Positions 1 to 8,032 of a stretch of DNA of 44,124 bases are shown here, in pieces. A program made the position numbers and the translations under genes. Positions within the stretch are counted from its first letter, which is position 1; the number at the start of each line of letters is the position of its first letter. The stretch comes from DASXRU01 sp039933315 (lineage in GTDB: Bacteria; Acidobacteriota; Blastocatellia; Pyrinomonadales; Pyrinomonadaceae), in NCBI GenBank assembly GCA_039933315.1, contig JBDTOI010000014.1, forward strand, positions 1 through 44,124, given 5' to 3'. A model generated the notes under the pieces. The model had not been told where the DNA came from. It did not search any database and saw only the letters and a program-made list of their open reading frames with translations.

Positions 1-4
1 CTCA

Positions 5-1369
5 ATGCTGAAACGCAATATCAAACTGGTTTTTAGCACGAACGCGCTGATGCTTTGTTCCGGCGTGGTGACCAGCCTCCTCAGCTCCTGGGCGCTGGGC
101 CCCGAGGGCCGTGGCGATCTAATGATCGTTCTGACCTGGCCGGCCGTCGTAGTCATGGCGATGGCGCTGGGACTGCCCCAGGCCACGCGGTTCTGGGTGG
201 CCAAAAACCCTGAATCCGGGTCCGCGTTATTTTCAAATGCGATGATCTACGCCATCGTGTTCGGACTAATAGCGCTTGGCCTGGGCGAACTGCTGATTCC
301 GCGACTGGTTGGCGAGCGTAGTCCTGAGGTAATGCGATTGGTGCGCATCTACGCGCTGATTATCCCGATGGCCCTGGTGACGGATTTGATGCGCGGTTTG
401 TTGGAAGGCATGCGACGCTTCGCCTGGGTGGGTGCCGTGCGGCTGATCCTTTTTGGCGTGCAGATGCTGGGTTACATCCTCCTTTGGTTCGCCGGCACGC
501 TGACAGTTGCCAATGCTACTTACACGATGGTGGCATCAATTGCCGCTTCAATGCTGCTGTCGCTCATTGCCGTCTGGCATCAATTGACTCCCAGCTGGCG
601 CCCGAGACTCTCCGAATTCAAATCAGTATTGAACTACGGGGTAAGGGATTATCCCGGCGTCTTAACTGAGTTTGCGAATTGGAGGCTGGACTCCCTCATG
701 CTGACGGGGATGGCTTCCAGCACTTCGATTGGTCTTTACTCAGTCGCGGTTCGACTCTCGGATATCACGACCCTGCTGGCTTCATCGGTGGGCGACGCGC
801 TGATGCCCGAGGTGGCGGCATCGAAGAAGAGGGCTGAAGCCACGCAGATTGTGACCAGGAGTCTGCGCCTGACGCTGTTTGTTCATTTGTCATTACTGGT
901 GCCCCTCTGGATCGCTGCTCCATATATTCTGCATTTCGCTTATGGCGATGGCTTTGTGCCGGTCACAAACGTCCTGCGATTGTTGATGATCGCTTCCGTG
1001 ATCTGGAGTGGCAGCGCCATCGTAATTAGCGGATTGAATGGGTTAGGACATCCGGGTTTAAGCGCCACGGCCAGAATCCTGGCGGCCATCGTGATGGTGG
1101 CCCTGTTGCTGGCATGGCTGCCTTCCAAAGGAATTCTGGGGGCCGTATTGGCTTCTATCACGGGTTACAGCGTGATGTTTGTCGTAGCCCTGTTCTGGTT
1201 TTTGCGCCAGCAAAAGATCAGCCTGTGGGAATGTATGCGGCCGCGCTGGGACGACGTGCCGGAGAGTTTCACACCCGCCGGTCTGCGGGCCGAGTTTTAC
1301 AAACGCACGCGCCCCGCGCGGGGGCCGCAACCGCAAACCAGTGACGTGTTAGCTAGCAGCGTCGAGTAA
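5..1369 (+). CDS. Wzx-like oligosaccharide flippase (MATE/MOP superfamily)
   Basis: A 454-residue integral membrane protein with about twelve hydrophobic segments spread over its length and a short charged C-terminal tail. It starts with MLKRNIKLVFSTNALMLCSG, typical of the first helix of polysaccharide-type MOP flippases. The early loop GPEGRGDL matches the G-x-x-x-R-G motif common in Wzx-like proteins. Such proteins move lipid-linked oligosaccharides across the inner membrane. It is followed 32 nt downstream by a FemAB/GNAT-like gene and then a glycoside hydrolase, which fits an exopolysaccharide or capsule locus whose start lies to the left of the window. The ATG at 5 is plausible, but upstream sequence is missing. 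The superfamily is secure; the substrate is unknown. Confidence 0.85.
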   Translation: MLKRNIKLVFSTNALMLCSGVVTSLLSSWALGPEGRGDLMIVLTWPAVVVMAMALGLPQATRFWVAKNPESGSALFSNAMIYAIVFGLIALGLGELLIPRLVGERSPEVMRLVRIYALIIPMALVTDLMRGLLEGMRRFAWVGAVRLILFGVQMLGYILLWFAGTLTVANATYTMVASIAASMLLSLIAVWHQLTPSWRPRLSEFKSVLNYGVRDYPGVLTEFANWRLDSLMLTGMASSTSIGLYSVAVRLSDITTLLASSVGDALMPEVAASKKRAEATQIVTRSLRLTLFVHLSLLVPLWIAAPYILHFAYGDGFVPVTNVLRLLMIASVIWSGSAIVISGLNGLGHPGLSATARILAAIVMVALLLAWLPSKGILGAVLASITGYSVMFVVALFWFLRQQKISLWECMRPRWDDVPESFTPAGLRAEFYKRTRPARGPQPQTSDVLASSVE

Positions 1370-1401
1370 TGCTGGAGGCGGCAGCCAGCGAGGTTTGATT
1401 T

Positions 1402-2520
1402 ATGGCCACATGGCAACTACTAAGTGATGAAGCAGCGGCGCGCATCTGGGATGAAGCGCTACTAAAGTTTGACGACTACTCGCCCTACCAGAGTTATGCC
1501 TTTGGCGAGTATCGTCGAGCTCTGGGTTGGGAGCCATGTCGTTGGGCCGCTTTCAACGAACAAGACGAGATTGTCGCGCTTATGATGGGGTCGCTGCGAC
1601 GCTACCCGCTGAAGCTCGGATTGGTCTATTGCGAGGGCGGGCCGGTTGGTGATCTCTCCGCCTGCGGTCAGGACTTACAGACAGCGATCAAACAAACGAC
1701 CGGGCTGCGCTGGGTGTATTGCCGCTTTCGTTGTGACCGCGCCAGAAATATTGAAGACGTCTTGCGACTGACCGCGCAGGGCTGGTCCAGGGCATGGTTT
1801 ACGCTAACTCCGGGTTACACCATGCAGCTCGATCTTAGCCGGGATGAAAAGTCCACCCTGAAGGCATGTGAACACAACTGGCGGAGAAATCTGCGGCGAG
1901 CGAATGAAAATAATCTGACTGTTCGACGCTGGTTGGATCCGGATGTTGATGAAGTTGTTTCTGTCTATGACTCGATGCAGTCTCTCAAAGGGCTCGGTGA
2001 ACAGCATTCGCGAGAAGAGATCAGCCAGATTTGGAAACACCTGGGAAACCAGATCGCTCTCTATCGCTGCGATGACGAGAACGGTGTGCTGGTCAGCCTC
2101 ATTGGGTGGGTAGTGTTCGGTCGAAGAGCCTGGGGAATATTCAGCGCAAACACCGAACAAGGGCGCAAATTACACTCTTCTTATTTGATGTATTGGACCA
2201 TCATTCAGCATTGCCGAAGTTTACAAATAGAATGTAGCGATCTGGCCGGGATCGATCCCATCGAGAACCACGGGGTCTATCGATTCAAGCGCGGCACCGG
2301 CGCCTCCCCTCTCGAATACCTCGGCGAATGGGATTGGGCCAGTGCCCCCTGGTTAAGATGGTGCGGTAATTGGGCCATCAGCCGTAGAGAGCAGCTGAAG
2401 CGCGTAGAAGCGTCGCTTAAGGGTTCCAGTACGCTGCCAGGTAAGACTCTGTCAGAACGCGTTCACCCCGCGCCATTACCACAAACGAGAATGGCTGAAC
2501 GCCTCCAGACTCCGGTCTAA
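1402..2520 (+). CDS. FemAB/GNAT-fold aminoacyl- or acyltransferase-like protein
   Basis: A 372-residue soluble protein of the FemAB-like GNAT group (lipid II glycyltransferase-like, also found as BioF2-like proteins in exopolysaccharide loci). The N-terminal half has the SPYQSYAFGEY segment and the C-terminal half ends with GVYRFKRGTGASPLEYLGEW, both typical of this group. The middle holds an LRRANENNLTVRR stretch, as in the acyl-CoA/aminoacyl-tRNA binding fold. Family members add amino acids or acyl groups to cell-wall or polysaccharide amino sugars. The neighbours (flippase before, glycoside hydrolase after) suggest modification of a surface glycan; that role is inference. The last ~40 residues (GKTLSERVHPAPLPQ and on) look like a disordered tail. 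Confidence 0.8.
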   Translation: MATWQLLSDEAAARIWDEALLKFDDYSPYQSYAFGEYRRALGWEPCRWAAFNEQDEIVALMMGSLRRYPLKLGLVYCEGGPVGDLSACGQDLQTAIKQTTGLRWVYCRFRCDRARNIEDVLRLTAQGWSRAWFTLTPGYTMQLDLSRDEKSTLKACEHNWRRNLRRANENNLTVRRWLDPDVDEVVSVYDSMQSLKGLGEQHSREEISQIWKHLGNQIALYRCDDENGVLVSLIGWVVFGRRAWGIFSANTEQGRKLHSSYLMYWTIIQHCRSLQIECSDLAGIDPIENHGVYRFKRGTGASPLEYLGEWDWASAPWLRWCGNWAISRREQLKRVEASLKGSSTLPGKTLSERVHPAPLPQTRMAERLQTPV

Positions 2521-2712
2521 GAGGAGTTCCCTATCCGGCTGTCCTTCCTTACAACCATTGCCCTGCTGGTTCTGCTGGCGACGACAGGCGGGTGCGTTGC
2601 CCGCCGAGCTCGCGCCGAAGACTGCGGCTTTAAACGTAACTCGTCCAACCCTCCTGTCATACCGGACGGTTTCGGCGTTAATATTCATTTCACTGATCCA
2701 CAACCTGGCGAA

Positions 2713-3858
2713 ATGAAGATGATCGCGGACGCCGGTTTTGACTGGGTGCGCATGGACTTCAAGTGGGACGCTACTGAAAGCGAGCGTGGTCGTTATGATT
2801 TCTCAGCCTACGATCGCCTGATGGCGGCCATGGAGCAGCACAAGATTCGCGCACTGTTCATTCTGGACTACGGCAATCCTCTCTACGACAACGGCGCCCC
2901 GCCCCGCACTCAATCTGCGCGCGAAGCGTTCGCTCGCTGGGCGGTAGCAGCCGCGAAACATTTTGCGGGACGGGATGTCCTCTGGGAAATCTACAACGAA
3001 CCAAATCACGAAATGTTCTGGCCCCCGCGGCCAAACGTCGATGAATATGTCTCGCTGGCGTTGACCGTAGGCCGAGCGTTTCGCGCCGAGGCGCCTCAGG
3101 AAAAGTTGATTGGCCCGGCAACCTCCGAAATCGATTTGCCCTTTCTCGAAGCCTGCTTCAAAGCGGGCTTGCTGGATTACTGGTCGGCTGTCTCAGTGCA
3201 CCCTTACCTGCGGTCCGACCCGGAGAGAGTAGCCAGCCGGTACTGTCGCATTCGTGAGTTAATGACAAAGTACACCCGTGTCAGAACCCGGAGCGGTAGC
3301 GACGGGGCAGCAGTTCATCAAGGTGGCGCTGATGGACCGATTCCCATAATCTCCAGCGAGTGGGGCTATTCCACCTCGTGGCCCGGCATGAGCAAAGAAA
3401 AACAAGGCCAGTTGGTGGCGCGCCAGTGGCTGACAAATGTGGGCAACGACATTCCCTTATCGATCTGGTACGAATGGCGTGACGGCGGGGCGGACGCGAA
3501 CGAGCCGGAACATAACTTCGGCGTAGTTTCAAATTCGTACCCCCAGGATCGCAATCCTGTCTACAATCCGAAGCCGGCTTACCTGGCAGCGAAAACTCTG
3601 ACGACGATCTTCGGCGGGTACCGGTTTGAGAAGCGAATTGACGTGGGCGATCCTGATGACTACGTGCTCGCTTTTCGCCAGGGCAATGACCTTCGCTTCG
3701 CCGCCTGGACCACCGGCCGAGCGCATAGTGTTCACCTTCCCCTAAACCCGGGTCAGTACACTACCGTAGGACATACCGGGGAGAATGTTGCCCACCTCAC
3801 CGCGGATCCGAAAGGCCTCGCCATCACGTTGAGCACCGCGCCGGTGTATATTCGCTAA
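2713..3858 (+). CDS. PslG/GH39-like exported glycoside hydrolase
   Basis: A clan GH-A (beta/alpha)8 glycosidase. The acid/base glutamate is in EIYNEPNHEMFW and the nucleophile glutamate in IISSEWGYS, in the order and spacing expected of GH39/PslG-type enzymes. An early GFDWVRMDFKWDATE strand-helix and a C-terminal beta-sandwich (from about residue 300) complete it. PslG-type hydrolases trim exopolysaccharide during synthesis or dispersal, which fits the flippase upstream. The given start is only the first ATG. The same frame is open from 2521 and encodes a convincing lipoprotein signal (RLSFLTTIALLVLLATTGGC) and then GFGVNIHF, the first strand of the barrel. The real protein therefore starts near 2533-2539, behind GAGGAG at 2521-2526, on a non-canonical codon, as no ATG, GTG or TTG is present there. 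Confidence 0.85.
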   Translation: MKMIADAGFDWVRMDFKWDATESERGRYDFSAYDRLMAAMEQHKIRALFILDYGNPLYDNGAPPRTQSAREAFARWAVAAAKHFAGRDVLWEIYNEPNHEMFWPPRPNVDEYVSLALTVGRAFRAEAPQEKLIGPATSEIDLPFLEACFKAGLLDYWSAVSVHPYLRSDPERVASRYCRIRELMTKYTRVRTRSGSDGAAVHQGGADGPIPIISSEWGYSTSWPGMSKEKQGQLVARQWLTNVGNDIPLSIWYEWRDGGADANEPEHNFGVVSNSYPQDRNPVYNPKPAYLAAKTLTTIFGGYRFEKRIDVGDPDDYVLAFRQGNDLRFAAWTTGRAHSVHLPLNPGQYTTVGHTGENVAHLTADPKGLAITLSTAPVYIR

Positions 3859-3908
3859 TTTAGAAAACGTCGAGTTGCGCTGAGTCTCTAACGTAGCGGA
3901 TTTCAACC

Positions 3909-4706
3909 GTGATTGGTGTGACATCATCTGAATCTAATCTTCCGCCTGGCTCGGGAACCTGGGATCCTCCGCCCCCAAACGTCGCCGCGTCGAAGAACGA
4001 GGTGCACGTGTGGCGCGTGCCGCTGACTGAAACGCTGGTGGCAAAAATGCGCCCCACACTTTCCCTTGAAGAATGCGCGCGCGCCGATCGTTTTCACATT
4101 GCCAGAGATCGCAATCGCTTCATTGTTGCCCGCGGGTCCTTGCGCGTGATTCTTGGTTCGTACTTAAACCAGGCACCCGCTGCAGTGAATTTCTGTTACT
4201 CAAACTACGGCAAGCCCGCACTATCAGATGAAAACTCGGTAGTTACAAACGGAGTCACTTTCAACCTCTCTCATGCGAATGAGTTGGCCCTGATTGCTGT
4301 CACTCGCGATCGGCAGGTCGGAGTTGACATTGAATTCATTCGGCCCGATTTCGCGTCAGAGAAAATTGCCGCGCGCTTCTTCTCTCGTCAGGAAGTCGAG
4401 GTACTGCAAGGACTACCGGGAGCGCAGCGGGCGGAAGCGTTCTTCAAGTGCTGGACCCGTAAGGAGGCCTACATCAAAGCGCTGGGCGAAGGCATGTCGA
4501 TGCCGCTGGATCAGTTCAATGTTTCGCTGGCGCCCGGTTCAGCCGCGTCTTTGCTGGGTAACCTGAGAGACCCCGCGGAAGTATCGCGCTGGTCCATGCA
4601 GGATTTATCTCCTGGGCCGGGTTACTTCGCTGCCGTCGCCGTCGAAGGCGACGCCTGGCAACTAAAATGCTGGCAGGAACGCGGCGAACACGAGGTGGCT
4701 TTGTAG
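3909..4706 (+). CDS. 4'-phosphopantetheinyl transferase (Sfp/HetI/AcpT type)
   Basis: Transfers the phosphopantetheine arm of CoA to a carrier-protein serine of fatty acid, polyketide or peptide synthases. The 265 residues show the family signatures in order: VHVWRVPL near the N-terminus, RFIVARGSLRVIL, FNLSHANELALIAVT (the N-x-SH motif), GVDIEF with the Mg-binding D and E, and FFKCWTRKEAYIKALGEG (the W-x-x-KEA-x-x-K motif). The length is usual for the two-lobed Sfp class. The GTG at 3909 gives a ~40-residue proline-rich N-terminal extension; a start closer to VHVWRVPL would be more typical, but I see no better codon. No carrier protein or synthase lies in the window. The stop codon lies inside a REP-like repeat (4701-4730). 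Confidence 0.92.
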   Translation: MIGVTSSESNLPPGSGTWDPPPPNVAASKNEVHVWRVPLTETLVAKMRPTLSLEECARADRFHIARDRNRFIVARGSLRVILGSYLNQAPAAVNFCYSNYGKPALSDENSVVTNGVTFNLSHANELALIAVTRDRQVGVDIEFIRPDFASEKIAARFFSRQEVEVLQGLPGAQRAEAFFKCWTRKEAYIKALGEGMSMPLDQFNVSLAPGSAASLLGNLRDPAEVSRWSMQDLSPGPGYFAAVAVEGDAWQLKCWQERGEHEVAL

Positions 4707-4810
4707 GGGTGGCACTCTGTGGCCACCCCCTTCTTTAACTCGACAGTCTATGATTTTGAAACGAGTGGAAAGGAGAAGAGGGGGGCGGCCACGGAGTGCC
4801 GCCCCTACAA
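4701..4810. repeat. Paired REP-like element (BIME-like) closing the polysaccharide locus
   Basis: Two ~30-bp arms in inverted orientation (4701-4730 and 4780-4810) share TTGTAGGGG(T/C)GGCACTC and a GTGGCC(A/G)CCCC half. Each arm is itself a hairpin with an 8-bp stem, GGGGTGGC with GCCACCCC in the left arm, around an 8-nt loop. The left arm starts with the last codon of the phosphopantetheinyl transferase: its TAG is the stop. The left hairpin followed by CTTCTTT could end transcription. A third, single arm is at 20437-20466. Confidence 0.85.
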
Positions 4811-4930
4811 CCGCGGCGAAGACTTCATCTGTTAAGGAGCCGCCGGTATGATGACTGAAATATCCGTATTGATTAGGACACCTATATGAAAGCAGTAGGC
4901 TACACGGTTCCTTTTCCTGCCTTTGTATCT

Positions 4931-4960
4931 TATCGGTGTAATCGGTGTAATCTGTGGATA
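4931..4960. repeat. CACAGATTA-family repeat arm
   Basis: A single right-hand arm of the dispersed repeat, reading TGTAATCGGTGTAATCTGTG, ending 10 bp before the stop codon of the minus-strand zinc-ribbon gene. No clear partner arm lies on its left, unlike most copies in this window. Confidence 0.75.
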
Positions 4961-4970
4961 CGCGCCGCCA

Positions 4971-6098
4971 TTAACTCTTCCCTGAACCAAACACCAGCAC
5001 GACGATCAGCAAGACGAATAAGAGCGCAGTCACGAAAAGCGCGATCTTCCAGTAGCTGTAGGGCCGGTCACCCTGTATCTCGCCCGTGCGGCCGTTGACC
5101 ACAATTTGATAAACCTTCTGATTGAAACGATAGGCGCCGGCGTAAACCGGTAGCAATAAATGCTTGAAGGTTATTCCCGAATAATGCGTGGTGACGTCGT
5201 GAATCCTTTGCTCGTCACCGCCGATGTCCTGGCGAATATCGCCTTCAATTACACCCGCGGTAACCTGCTTCACGCGCTCGAAACCTTGCGCGATATCAAC
5301 CTGATAACGCTGCGCTTTGTATCCTGACAGAAAAGCCGGATTGTATTGCTCTAACTCCGCCAGATCCCAGGGATCTAACGCTTCCAGCCGATCCTGCCTG
5401 AGCGAGACTGTCGCGGGCACCAGCACATCGTTGAACCATCCGGAGACCGTACCGGAAACAGAGTACCAGTTGGTGTGCTGCACCTGGCTTGTTCGCGTGA
5501 CGGTACGGCCCTGCGAGTCGGTCTCGTGATGCGTTTCGGTGACGTAGTAATGCTCGCCGCGCTCGCCGTTGTAGTAACTCGTCGTGTGTGTGTCATAAGT
5601 CCAGAAGGGAAGATACACACCACTGATCGCATCGGGCTGAGCGAAGTGCTTAAGTGCATTGGGCGCGAACCATCTTGATTGCAACCACTGGCGCAAACCG
5701 GCGCTGGCCTCCGGTTGCGTAATGCGAAAAGGCAAGATGCCTTCGGGCGCCAGAATCGGGTCAGCGGATTTCGCTTGAGCCACGATTTGAACGCCGCAGA
5801 AGTCGCATTGGCCGGCCACTTGCGGCGGCATGAAGGTGACGGTCGCGCCGCAGCTTTGACACCTCACTTCGAGCGCATTCGCTGCCAACTGCTCCATCTG
5901 TTCCGGGCGGATTTGCAGATACTGTTCGAATGATCGCTCTTCGACCTCCTCCGCACTCCTCGGGATCGGCTCCTTGTGGCCACAATGACGACAAGACAAG
6001 AAGCCACCCTGCGGCTCAAAAAGCAGATCGGCTCCGCACGCCGGGCACGGATATCGATGAATTTTTTCCGCAGCGGCTGGTGGGGGAGGGTTTGTCAT
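4971..6098 (-). CDS. Double zinc-ribbon protein with C-terminal membrane anchor
   Basis: A 375-residue protein from the ATG at 6098. An N-terminal zinc ribbon (CPAC near residue 18, CRHC near 36) is followed by a second one (CQSC and CDFC) in the first 120 residues. A long middle domain with a WTYDTHTTSYYNGERGEHYY segment follows, then a single transmembrane helix (IALFVTALLFVLLIVVLVFG) at the extreme C-terminus. Proteins of this layout are widespread and often misnamed primosomal N' or helicase-like; no helicase motif is present. The TM helix suggests a tail-anchored protein with its cytosolic part binding zinc. A longer reading from a GTG at 6110 starts inside a dispersed repeat and was not used. 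The substrate is unknown. Confidence 0.8.
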   Translation of the reverse strand: MTNPPPPAAAEKIHRYPCPACGADLLFEPQGGFLSCRHCGHKEPIPRSAEEVEERSFEQYLQIRPEQMEQLAANALEVRCQSCGATVTFMPPQVAGQCDFCGVQIVAQAKSADPILAPEGILPFRITQPEASAGLRQWLQSRWFAPNALKHFAQPDAISGVYLPFWTYDTHTTSYYNGERGEHYYVTETHHETDSQGRTVTRTSQVQHTNWYSVSGTVSGWFNDVLVPATVSLRQDRLEALDPWDLAELEQYNPAFLSGYKAQRYQVDIAQGFERVKQVTAGVIEGDIRQDIGGDEQRIHDVTTHYSGITFKHLLLPVYAGAYRFNQKVYQIVVNGRTGEIQGDRPYSYWKIALFVTALLFVLLIVVLVFGSGKS

Positions 6099-6102
6099 GT
6101 TT

Positions 6103-6378
6103 GAATCCACAGATTACACAGATGACGGAGATTATACAGACTGCAAGGCAGGAGGCAGGAGGCAGAAGGCAGAAGGACAGCGGAAAAGACCAGCGCGTGA
6201 TCTTGTAGTCCTGAGGTTTACACGAACAGGAACCAATTGTCCTCGCACCGGTCAGCGACTTGTGTAAGCCATGTAGATCATGAAAAGGACTGATCATCGA
6301 CCTGCCGCATGTTTACTGGCTCGTGCCTCCCGGTCTGTGTCATTGTTTCCGTCTGTGTAATCTGTGAAATCTGTGGAT
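6103..6378. repeat. CACAGATTA-family inverted repeat filling the intergenic space
   Basis: The left arm (6103-6180) has ATCCACAGATTACACAGATG followed by 7-bp units of the GGCAGGA/GGCAGAA type. The right arm (6351-6378) reads TCTGTGTAATCTGTGAAATC and on. The stretch between (6181-6350) shows nothing recognisable. The 6099-6554 gap holds no gene that I can support. Confidence 0.8.
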
Positions 6379-6554
6379 GTCCTCTTGACCCCGATTCGTG
6401 GACGAAGATATGCTCTCGGCCGGCGTGCAGGCCGCCACCCGTCCGCGGGCAGGACTGAGTCCACCTGATCCCTTTCCGAGTGATTGCAGGTTCCGATGCG
6501 AACCTCCTTTCGCCCGACATAGCGGACAACGGGCACACTCAAAGGAGGCTCGTC

Positions 6555-7844
6555 ATGTCAGCTGATACCACCAGTCGTCACTTTCCCGTTCGTCCCAACC
6601 TCGATCAACTCAAGCACCAGGCGAAGGACCTTCTCCGCGACATCCGTCGTGGCGATCCGTCGGCCATCAAAGAATTCAACCAACATCATCCGAAACCAGT
6701 TTCAACTGAGAACGCTACACTCGCCGATGCCCAGCTGGCACTCGCGCGAAGTTATGGCGCTACCAGCTGGCCGCGAATGGTCCAGTCATGCAAACTCATC
6801 GACGCGATCTGGCGCGATGATCTCGATGCGGTGCGCGATCTCGTTGTGAAACATCCTAATCTGCTTTATGAGAACGCGGGAGTTCGCAACAGTAATTGGG
6901 GCCCACCCATGAGTTATGCTGCAAACCTGGGACGCGACCGCATAATTGAAATGCTCCACCAACTCGGCGCGACCGACCTTGAGACAGCAATTGACCGGGC
7001 CGTGCTGCAAAGCAAGATTGTCACTGCGCGCATGCTGTACACAATGATGGGAGCGCCCAGTGTGCCGGAGGGGGCCCTGGGTGGGCCGGCGTACACCCTT
7101 AGCGCCACCGGCACGGCGCTGGTGCTTGAGTTAGGGGGCCGCGTACGTGATGAAAATGGTAAGAGACTCGCGCCCGTGGATGTCGTGCTGGAGACCGACA
7201 GTCGTAATCCCTCGGCGAAACATGCGATCCTGGAGATGTACGTAGAGCACGGACTGGAGTTGCCCGACACGCCCACGATGGCGCTCCATCGCGGCCGCAT
7301 CGATCTACTTGAAGAACATCATCGTCGGGACCCCAGACTCTTAGAGCGAACGTTCACGCATGAAGAGATCTACCCACCCGAGATGGGATGTCATGACGAT
7401 GTGTTAGCGACGCAGGGCACGCCGCTCAAGGGAACGACCCTGCTGCACATGTGCGCCGACTACGATGAAATTGAGATTGCGCGCTGGCTACTTGAGAAGG
7501 GAATGGATGTTGACGCAAAGGCCGCGGTCGATGCCGAAGGCTTCGGCGGCCACACCGCGCTGTTCGCCACCGTAGTGTCGCAACCGAATTTCTGGATGAA
7601 CTATGGCGGTAAGCCCCAGGTGGCCCCGTTCACTGAACTGCTGCTGGAGCACGGCGCCGATCCGAATGCGCGGGCTTCGTTGCGAAAAAAACTTCATCCC
7701 GGCTATGGGCCCAAATATGACGTACACACGACGTACGAGTACCGTGACGTCACCCCGCTGTCCTGGGGCCGGCAGTTTCACGCAAAGGTCTTCGTCAGCG
7801 AACCCGCTATAAGCCTGATCGCGGACCGAGGCGGCCACGAATAA
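6555..7844 (+). CDS. Ankyrin-repeat protein
   Basis: A 429-residue cytosolic protein. The start at 6555 has a perfect ribosome site (AAAGGAGG, 6 nt ahead), so the 25-residue upstream extension is rejected. Residues 1-70 form a helical head (NLDQLKHQAKDLLRDI) that recurs in ankyrin proteins of soil bacteria. Ankyrin-type helix pairs follow (YAANLGRDRIIEMLHQLGAT; EIEIARWLLEKGMDVDAKA; FTELLLEHGADPNARAS). The C-terminus is TPLSWGRQFHAKVFVSEPAI. The repeats mediate protein-protein contact; the partner is unknown. It stands alone between two repeat-filled gaps. Confidence 0.85.
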   Translation: MSADTTSRHFPVRPNLDQLKHQAKDLLRDIRRGDPSAIKEFNQHHPKPVSTENATLADAQLALARSYGATSWPRMVQSCKLIDAIWRDDLDAVRDLVVKHPNLLYENAGVRNSNWGPPMSYAANLGRDRIIEMLHQLGATDLETAIDRAVLQSKIVTARMLYTMMGAPSVPEGALGGPAYTLSATGTALVLELGGRVRDENGKRLAPVDVVLETDSRNPSAKHAILEMYVEHGLELPDTPTMALHRGRIDLLEEHHRRDPRLLERTFTHEEIYPPEMGCHDDVLATQGTPLKGTTLLHMCADYDEIEIARWLLEKGMDVDAKAAVDAEGFGGHTALFATVVSQPNFWMNYGGKPQVAPFTELLLEHGADPNARASLRKKLHPGYGPKYDVHTTYEYRDVTPLSWGRQFHAKVFVSEPAISLIADRGGHE

Positions 7845-7854
7845 AACCGTACGA

Positions 7855-8023
7855 ATCCACAGATTACGCAGATTACACAGAACAGAAGGCAGGAAGGGGG
7901 AAAGCAGAAGGCGGAAAGCAGAAGGCAGTAGGCAGTAGAGGTAGAGGAGCCTACCAGGTGCTTACTGCCTACTGCCTACTGCCTACTGCCTTCTGTTCTG
8001 TGTAATCTGCGTAATCTGTGGAT
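7855..8023. repeat. Complete CACAGATTA-family inverted repeat with heptad core
   Basis: The best-preserved copy in the window. The left arm CACAGATTACGCAGATTACA with CAGAACAGAAGGCAG is matched almost base for base by the right arm (CTGCCTTCTGTTCTG, then TGTAATCTGCGTAATCTGTG). Between them lie tandem 7-bp units: AGGCAGT on one side and TGCCTAC three times on the other. The element starts 11 bp after the ankyrin gene stop and ends 10 bp before the M16 gene stop, so it fills the whole convergent gap. Any transcript would fold into one long hairpin. Confidence 0.9.
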
Positions 8024-8032
8024 ACTTCTTTG

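Noticed and set aside
4971..6110. Primosomal protein N' / helicase
   Set aside because: Zinc ribbons only; no Walker motifs, and a C-terminal membrane helix.
7890..7995. Tandem TGCCTAC/GGCAGTA units as a CRISPR-like array
   Set aside because: The units are 7 bp without spacers and form the core of an inverted repeat; no cas genes are near.
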